A stretch of 64,000 nucleotides of DNA. Source: Okapia johnstoni (Eukaryota; Chordata; Mammalia; Artiodactyla; Giraffidae). The number at the start of each line of letters is the position of its first letter. Positions within the stretch are counted from its first letter, which is position 1. Below, piece after piece: positions 56,697-64,000 of the stretch. The notes beneath the pieces were generated by a model. The model searched no databases. It saw only the letters and a list, made by a program, of their open reading frames with translations, and was not told the origin of the DNA. The DNA lies in contig CM044311.1 in assembly GCA_024291935.2 (NCBI GenBank), positions 20,855,001 to 20,919,000 of the forward strand. Reading direction: 5' to 3'. Made by a program: the position numbers and the translations under genes.

Positions 56697-57762
56697 CAGT
56701 TCAGTCGCTCAATCGTGTCCGACTCTTTGTGATCCCATGAACCGCAGAATGCCAGGCCTCCTTATCCATCACCAGTTCCTGGAGTCCACCCAAACCCATG
56801 TCCATTGAGTCGGTGATGCCATCCAACCATCTCATCCTCTGTCGTCCTCTTCTCATCTTGACCTCAATCTTTCCCAGCATCAGGGTCTTTTCAAATGTCA
56901 GCTCTTTGCATCAGGTGGCCAAAGTATTGGAGTTTCAGCTTCAGCATCAGTCCTTCCAATGAATATTCAGGACTGATTTCCTTTAGGATGGACTGATTGG
57001 ATCTCCTTGCAGCCCAAGGGATTCTCACAAGTCTTCTCCTACATCGCAGTTCAAAAGCATCAATTCTTCTGCACTCAGCTTTCTTTATAGTCCAATTCTC
57101 ACATCCATACAAGACCACTGGAAAAACCATAGCCTTGACTAGACAGACCTTTGTTGACAAAGTAATGTCTCTGCTTTTCAATATGCTACCTAGGTTGGTA
57201 ATAACTTTCCTTTCAAGGAGTAAGAGTCTTTTAATTTCATGGCTGCAATCACCATCTGCAGTGATTTTGGAGCCCCCCAAAATAAAGCCTGTCACTGTTT
57301 CCACTGTTTCTCCATCTATTTCCCATGAAGTGATGGGACCAGATGCCATGATCTTAGTTTTCTGAATGTTGAGCTTTAAGCCAACTATTTCACTCTCCTC
57401 TTTCACTTTCATCAAGAGGCTCTTTAGTTCTTCTTCACTTTCTGCCATAAGGGTGGTGTTACCTGCATATCTGAGGTTATAGATATTTCTCCCGGCAATC
57501 TTGATTCCAGCTTGTGCTTCTTCCAGCCCAGTGTTTCTCATGATGTACTCTGCATAGAAGTTAAATAAGCAGGGTGACAATATACAGCCTTGACGTACTT
57601 CTTTTCCTATTTGGAACCAGTCTATTGTTCTATGTCCAGTTCTAACTGTTACTCCCTGACCTGCATGCAGGTTTCTCAAGAGGTGGGTCAGGTGATCTGG
57701 TATTCCCATCTCTTTCAGAATTTTCCACAGTTTATTGTGATCCACCCAGTCAAAGGCTTTGT
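56697..57762 (-). mobile_element. BovB, 5'-truncated at RT motif A, minus strand
   Basis: Young-type tail (TCAGTTCAGTCGCTC) to the GTCAAAGGCTTT motif A region at 57762. No clear TSD. Confidence 0.94.
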
Positions 57763-57787
57763 ATCCATCCAAAAGAATCAAAAGCAT
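56891..57787 (-). pseudogene. BovB RT palm to C-terminus, long open frame with YAGN
   Basis: 298 codons. Residues 1-8 are flanking DNA. It begins at the end of motif A (YKAFDWVDH, 9-17), motif B VRQGCILSP is intact (64-72), and the catalytic box reads YAGN (107-110), so both catalytic Asp positions are changed. The C-terminal blocks are intact to LQYFGHLM. It cannot be an active polymerase as written. Confidence 0.85.
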
Positions 57788-58746
57788 CTTCAGATATTAA
57801 AATGAGTCATATTTTACATTATAAATATGTAATCTATGAGAAAATATAATTTCATATTACTATTCTAATGATATGCTTACCTTAGTGTATGATTAGTTAT
57901 CTGTGAGCAATCAGAAGAAATTGAATTTATTTTAAAATCTTTTATTTATCATACCACACAAAATCCACACATATCAATCAATTGTATTGATTATATTTTT
58001 CCTGTATCCACTAACTCATTTTTTCATTAGTAAGAATCATTTTACCTGTAAATGTTAGGGCAGATTCTCAGTTATGTATTTAGAGTGTAAAATACGCACG
58101 GAATGAGGGGTTTCTGTGACAAGACACTTCACCATAAATTGGGTCATACTTGATTAATTTGGTTTTTTGTTTGTTTTTCAGCGAGTTGGGCACACAGTTG
58201 TTTTCTGCAGTAAACATGCTAACTTAATTTAGTGGCCGTTTGAGTATAGACCCACATCTCATTTTATTGCTCTGATAAAATGTCATGTCAGCAAAAATGT
58301 ATGGCTTCTTTAACAGCCTCTAGAGAAAGTCAACCTAAGACAGAAAACAGCAACCATTATGATTAAAATCATATGTTTCAAGTATCTTGGGTATAATAAT
58401 ATGTATCTGCTGAGGAGACAATTTTTATTGAATATTCTAATGTCTAAGAGTAAGTAATAATAGATCTCTAGGTAAATATTTCAAGTGATTTAAAATAAAA
58501 AAAAAAAGGCTTATTCAGTGAATTATTTCATCTACTGACACCAGTGGTTCTTCTCTGTGAGGCTAACTTAGTACATCATGGAAGAGTTTATCCTGTGATT
58601 TACGGCAATATTTTTAAGAGCTAGGACTTGGATAAATGAAATGTAATACTTAGCTTCTTACTTTTGACAGTGTACTGATAAAGCTGTGCATAGGCAGAAC
58701 TGTTCTGTGAGTGAAACAAATAATTTTAAAAAGAATAATTTTTAAA
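57763..58746. other. Unassigned AT-rich DNA
   Basis: A-run at about 58497-58508. Nothing else recognised. Confidence 0.5.
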
Positions 58747-58747
58747 G

Positions 58748-58940
58748 TGAAGTGAAATTCTCTCAGTCATGTTCGACTCTGCTACCCCATGGACTATACA
58801 GTCCATGGAATTCTCCAGGGCAGAATACTGGAGTGGGTTGCTGTTTCCTTCTCCAGAGGATCTTCTCAACTCAGGGATGGAACCCAGGTCTCCCGCATTG
58901 CAGGAGGATTCTTTACCAGCTGAGTTACCCGGAAAGCCCA
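58748..58940 (-). mobile_element. Bov-tA SINE, minus strand
   Basis: GTGAAGTGAAATTCTCTCAGTC to GCTGAGTTACCCGGAAAGCCC. A weak TTTAAAG pair (58741-58747 and 58946-58952) may be the TSD. Confidence 0.93.
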
Positions 58941-58952
58941 AGATGTTTAAAG

Positions 58953-59760
58953 CTCTTAGTTAATTGATGTGAGAATTAAAGCCTAATATATATTTCAAAA
59001 ATAAAATAAATTTATACTATTAAAATGTTAGTTAATATATCTTCTAGTAAAGATTTAGATGGAGACATGTTAATCATTTTATAGCCACCACTAAAATGTG
59101 AATTCTCAATTACAGAGACCAAAGTTCTATAGCTAAACAAATACACAGGAGTGTGATTTTTTTTATTAGGATATATCAGTGTTGATGCTTTATCTCTATG
59201 ATGTAGACTTAACTTGTATACAGCACTCTCTGCATAATGAATTAATTTCTTATAATTTTAAACTTCCCTATCAGTAATTAATTTTAAACAGAAAATTGTC
59301 ATGAGAAAATGCAACACTGTAGATTAAGGATCTTTTTTAAAAGTTGTGTTTAGAGAAACCACAAACCAGTAGGGGGAAAGTAATCATAAGAGTTAGGAAG
59401 TTTTCACTTGTACAAATAGGAAACAAAGAACACAACAAAAGCAACAAACATTTGATAATTGAAATATGGCCTTCAGACACAAATAATGATATACCTTAGA
59501 CTATCACACTGAATATTAAATGTTTTAAAAGAGAAAACAGAGACAGAAAATCAAGAGGCCTAATCCAGAAGGCTTTTACATCTGAAGTATTAAACTACTC
59601 TGAATGCTTTCAGTCAAAAAAGTTCACATTTCCTGAAATAAAATTGCATATGTTTTATCAACAATTTTGTTTTATCATTTAAAAAACGATTATGTACTTC
59701 TTATCATTTTAGGTGAAATTTCAGAAGGCATATTTGAATTCGAAGTATTTCAATTAAATT
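58953..59760. other. Unassigned AT-rich DNA
   Basis: Nothing recognised. Confidence 0.5.
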
Positions 59761-61878
59761 TCAGTTCAGTTCAGTTGCTGAGTCATGTCCAACTCTTTGC
59801 AACCCCATGGAAGCACACCAGGCTTCCATGTCTGTCACCAACTACTGGAGCTTGCCCAAACTCATGTCCATCGAATCGGTGATGCCACCCAACCATCTTA
59901 TTCTCTGCCATCCCATTCTCCTCTTGCCTGTAGTCTTTTCCAGCATCAGGGTCTTTTCCAAGGAGTCAGTTCTTGTCATCGGGTGGCCAAAGTATTGGAG
60001 TTTCAGCTTCAGCATCAGTGCTTCCAATGAATATTCAGGACTGATTTCATTTAGGATTGACTGGTTTGATCTTCTTGCAGTACAAGGGACTCAAGAGTAT
60101 TCTCCAACATCACAGTTCAAAAACATCAATTCTTCAGTGCCCAGCTTTCTTTATGGTCCAACTCTCACATCCATGCATGACTATTGGAAAAAACATAGCT
60201 TTGACTAGACGGATCTTTGTTGGCAAAGTCATGTCTCTGCTTTATAATATGCTGTCTAGGTTGATCATAGCTTGTCTTCCAAGGAGCATCTTTTAATTTC
60301 ATGGCTGCAGTCATCATCTGCAGTGATTTTGGACCCCAAGAAAAGAAAGTCTGTCACTGTGTCCATTGTTTCTCCATCTATTTGTAAGGAAGTGATGGGA
60401 CTGGATGGCATGAAGTAGCTTTCTGAATGTTCAGTTTTAAACCAGTTTTTTCACACTCCTCTTTCGCTTTCATCAAGAGGCTCTTTAGTTATTTTTCGCT
60501 TTCTGCCATAAGGGTGGTGTCATCTGCATTTCTGAGGTTATTAATATTTCTCCCCACAATCTTGATTCCATCTTGTGTTTCATCCAGCCCAGCATTTCAC
60601 ATGATGTACTCTGCATATAATTTAAATGAACTGGATGACAGAATACAGCTGTGATGTACTCCTTTCCCTGTATGGAATCAGTCCATTATTCGAAGGCCAG
60701 TTCTAACTGTTGTTCTTGACATGCATACAGATTTCTCTGAAGGCAGGTAAGGTGGTCTGGTATTCCCATCACGTGAAGAATTTTCCAAATTTTGTTGTGA
60801 TTCACAGAGTCAAAGGCTTTGGCATAGTCAATAAAGGAAGAAAAATAGATGTTTTTCTGGAACTCTCTTGCTTTTTTGATAATCCAGTAGATGTTGGCAA
60901 TTTGATCTCTGGTTCCTCTGCCTTTTCTAAATCCAGCTTGAACATCTGAAAGTTCACAGTTCATGTACTGTTGAAGCCTGGCTTGGAGAATGGTGACAAT
61001 TACTTTACTAGCGTGTGAGATGAGTGCAATTGTGTTATAGTTTTAGATTTCTTTGCCATTGCCTTCCTTTGGGATTGGAATGAAAACTGACATTTTCCAG
61101 TCCCATGGCCACTGCTGAGTTTTCCAAATTTCCTGGCATATTGAGTGAAACGCTTTCACAGAATCATCTTTTAGGATTTGAAATAGCTCAACAGGAATTC
61201 CATCACCTCCACTAGCTTTGTTCATAGTGATGCTTCCTAAGGCCCACTTGACTTCACACTCCAGGATGTCTGGCTCTAGAAGAGTGATCATACCACCATG
61301 GTTATCTGAGTCATGAAGATATTTTTTGTATAGTTCTTCTGTGTATTCTTGCCACCTCTTCTTAATATTTTTTGTTTCTGTAAGGTCTGTATCATTTCTG
61401 TCTTTTATTGTGCCCATCTTTGCATGAAATATTCCCTTGGTATCTCTAATTTTTTTGAAGTGATCTCTAGTCTTTCCCATTCTAATTTTTTCCTCTATTT
61501 CTTTGCATAAATCACTGAGGAAGGCTTTCTTATCTCTCCTTGCTATTCTTTGGAACTCTGCATTCAGATGGATCTATCTTTCCTTTTCTCCATTGCCTTT
61601 AACTTCTCTTCTATTCTCAACTATTTTCATGGCTTCCAAAGACAACCATTTTGCCTTTATGCATTTTTTTTTCTTGGGAATGATCTTGATCACTGCCTCC
61701 TTTACAATGCCATATATCTCTTGTCCTAAGTTCTTCAGGCACTCTGCCTATCAAGTCTAATCCCTTGAATCTATTTGTCACTTCCAGTATATAATCATAA
61801 GGGATTTGATTTTGGTCATACCTTAATGGTCTAGTGATTTTCCTTGTTTTCTTCAATTTAAGTCTGAATTTGGCAATG
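59761..61878 (-). mobile_element. BovB copy A (diverged), RT and linker, minus strand
   Basis: Tail at 59761, then C-terminus, palm, fingers, linker and the start of the EN C-terminal region, ending at TCTGAATTTGGCAAT where the tail of copy B begins. The RT box reads NADD (60519-60530). Frames are broken; open pieces remain at 60686-60964 and 61043-61480 (minus). Confidence 0.95.
61043..61480 (-). pseudogene. BovB linker and RT N-terminal fragment (copy A)
   Basis: 145 codons: GKTRDHFKKIRDTKG, KKRWQEYTEELYKKYLHDSDNH, LEPDILECEVKWALGSI, NKASGGDGIPVELFQIL and PWDWKMSVFIPIPKEGN. It stops at the end of RT motif 2 (IPIPKEGN), before any catalytic residue. Confidence 0.8.
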
Positions 61879-64000
61879 TTCAGTTCAGTTCAGTTCAGTC
61901 ACTCAGTTGTGTCTGACTCTTTGTGACCCCATGAATCACAGCACGCCAGGCCTTCCTGTCCATCACCAACTCCCGGAGTCCACCCAACCCATGTCCATCT
62001 AGTTGATGATGCCACCCAACAATCTCATCTTTGTTGTCCTCTTATCCTCCATCTTCAATCTTTCCCAGCATCAGGGTCTTTACCAAGGAGACAGTTCATT
62101 GCATCAGGTGGCCAAACTATTGGGATTTCAGCTTCAACATCAGTCCTTCCAATGAACACTCAGGACTGATCTCCTTTAGGATGGACTGGTTGGATCTCCT
62201 TGCAGTCCAAGGGACTCTCAAGAGTCTTCTCCAACACCACAGTTCAAAAGCATCAATTCTTTGGTGCTCAGCTTTCTTTATAGTCCAACTCTCACACTCA
62301 TACATGACTACTGGAAAAACCATAGCCTTGAATAGATGGGCCTTTGTTGGCAAAGCAATGTCTCTGCTTTTTAATAGGCTATCTAAGTTGGTCATAATCT
62401 TCCTTCCAAGGGGCAAGCGTCTTTTAATTTCATAGCTGCAATCCCCATCTGCAGTGATTTTGGAGCCACAAAAATAAAGTCTCTCACTGTTTCCGCTGTT
62501 TCCCCATCTATTTGCCATGAAGTGATGGGACTGGATGCCATGATCTTAGTTTTCTGAACGTTGAGCTTTAAATCAATTTTTTTCACTTTCCCCTCTCACT
62601 TTCATCAAGAGGCTCTTTAGTTCCTCTTCACTTTCTGCCATAAAGGTGGAGCCATCTGCATATCTGAAGTTATTGATATTTCTCCCAGTAATCTTGATTC
62701 CAGCTTATGCTTCCTCCAGCCCAACATTTCTCATGATGTACTCTGCATATAATTTAAATCAGCAGGGTGACAATACACAGCCTTGACATATTCCTTTTCC
62801 TATTTGGGACCAGTCTGTTGTTCCATCTCCGGTTCTAACTGTTGCTTCCTGACCTGCATACAGGTTTCTCAAGAGGCAAGTCAGGTGGTCTGGTATTCCC
62901 ATCTCTTTCAGAATTTTGCACAGTTTATTGTGATCCACACAGTCAAAGGCTTTGGCATAGTCAATAAAGCAGAAATAGATGCTTTTCTGGAACTCTTTTG
63001 CTTTTTCGATGATACATCGGATGTTGGCAATTTGATCTCTAGTTCCTCTGCCTTTTCTAAAACCAGCTTGAACATCTGGAAGTTCATGGTTCACATATTG
63101 CTGAAGCCTGGCTTGGGGAATTTTGAGCATTACTTTACTAGAGTGTGAGATGAGTGCAATTGTGCAGTAGTTTGAGCATTCTTTGGCATTGCCTTTCTTT
63201 GGGATTGGAATGAAAACTGACCTTTTCCAGTCCTGTGGCCATTGCTGAGTTTTCCAGATTTGCTGGCATATCGAGTGCAGCACTTTCACAGCATCATCTT
63301 TCAGGATTTGAAATAGCTCAACTGGAATTCCATCACCTCCACTAGCTTTGTTCGTAGTGATGCTTTCTAAGGCCCACTTGACTTCACATTCCAGGATGTC
63401 TGGCTCTAGGTGAGTGATCACACCATCGTGATTATCTGGGTCGTGAAGATCTTTTTTGTACAGTTCTTCTGTGTATTCTTGCCACCTCTTCTTAATATCT
63501 TCTGCTTCTGTTAGATCCATACCATTTCTGTCCTTTATAGAGCCTATCTTTGCATAAAATGTTCCTTTGGTATCTCTAATTTTCTTGAAAAGATCTCTAG
63601 TCTTTCCCATTCTATTGTTTTCCTCTATTTCTTTGCATTGATCGCTGAGGAAGGCTTTCTTATCTCTCCTTGCTATTCTTTGGAACTCTGCATTCCGATG
63701 GGAACATCTTTCTTTTTCTCCTTTGCTTTTCACTTCTCTTCTCTTCCCAGTTATCTGTAAGGCCTCCTTAGACAGCCATTTTGTTTTTTTGCATTTCTTT
63801 TCCATGGGGATGGTCTTGATCCCTGTCTCCTGTACAATGTCACAAACCTCTGTCCATAGTTCATCAGGCACTCTATCAGATCTAGTCCCTTAAATCTATT
63901 TGTGACTTCTACTGTATACTCATAAGGGATTTGATCTAGGTCATACCTGAATGGACTAGTGGTTTTCCCTACTTTCTTCAATTTAAGTCTGAATTTGGCA
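61879..64000 (-). mobile_element. BovB copy B, runs off the window, minus strand
   Basis: Young-type tail (CAGTTCAGTTCAGTTCAGTC) through the RT C-terminus, palm (box YADG at 62651-62662), fingers and linker to the EN C-terminus at the window edge. Less decayed than copy A. Its 5' end is not visible. Confidence 0.95.
62759..63871 (-). pseudogene. BovB linker plus RT fingers/palm, longest open frame in the window
   Basis: 370 codons. Linker 1-160 (basic, KKCKKTKWLS; FKKIRDTKGTF; EDIKKRWQEYTEELYKKDLH). RT begins with SGGDGIPVELFQIL (177-190), IPIPKKGN (221-228), FRKGRGTRDQIAN (271-283), motif A CFIDYAKAFD with its catalytic Asp (301-310) and motif B ICQGCVLSP (361-369), then stops. The catalytic second box lies downstream in another frame and reads YADG. 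The EN domain upstream is out of frame or beyond the window. Not functional, but the best-preserved RT half here. Confidence 0.85.

Overview
This is nuclear DNA from a ruminant, most likely a bovid (cattle, sheep, goat or buffalo group). The diagnostic signs are many copies of the BovB (RTE-type) LINE, its derived SINEs Bov-tA and Bov-A2, cetartiodactyl CHR-type SINEs, and older pan-mammalian MIR, L1 and LTR debris. The unique DNA is AT-rich. I see no host protein-coding gene, no splice-supported exon series, no CpG-island promoter, no rRNA or tRNA gene, and nothing prokaryotic. Every open reading frame with a recognisable product is a decayed piece of a retrotransposon endonuclease (EN) or reverse transcriptase (RT). 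The window reads as gene-poor intergenic or deep intronic sequence.

Layout. 1-3.5 kb: a long plus-strand BovB with an L1 3' end nested in it. 4.8-5.7 kb: a minus-strand BovB 3' piece. 5.7-11 kb: mostly unique AT-rich DNA with one LTR fragment. 11-18.5 kb: BovB pieces set in ancient repeats, Bov-A2 and Bov-tA SINEs and a palindromic mariner MITE. 18.5-23.5 kb: mostly unique. 23.5-26.4 kb: an inverted (twin-primed-looking) BovB with an internal ~619 bp tandem duplication. 26.7-30.2 kb: SINEs, a CA microsatellite and MIR. 31.3-31.9 kb: a solo LTR on the minus strand. 32-33.65 kb: an old BovB with a younger BovB nested in it. 34-37.8 kb: SINEs and a second twin-primed BovB with a perfect 12 bp target-site duplication (TSD). 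38.3-44 kb: an L1 3' end, a long old minus-strand BovB reaching its 5' region and interrupted by two SINEs, then a mosaic L1 with opposed halves. 44-53.3 kb: SINEs, ancient repeats, an L1M tail and a minus-strand L1 tail. 53.5-64 kb: four more minus-strand BovB copies, the last two head to tail and running off the window.

By my hand-drawn boundaries BovB alone covers about 19 kb (about 30%) of the window, and most copies point to the minus strand. The parts do not form a pathway. Their shared biology is that autonomous LINEs (BovB, L1) supply EN/RT, and SINEs carrying the BovB tail are mobilised in trans. TSDs and nesting give a relative age order at several sites. I found no undescribed gene system. 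The points most worth checking are the two inverted BovB insertions, the fold-back at a BovB 5' junction, the recurrent change at an RT catalytic aspartate, and several hairpins. Family names come from recognising sequence, not from a database search, so boundaries are good to roughly 5-20 bp unless a TSD is given.
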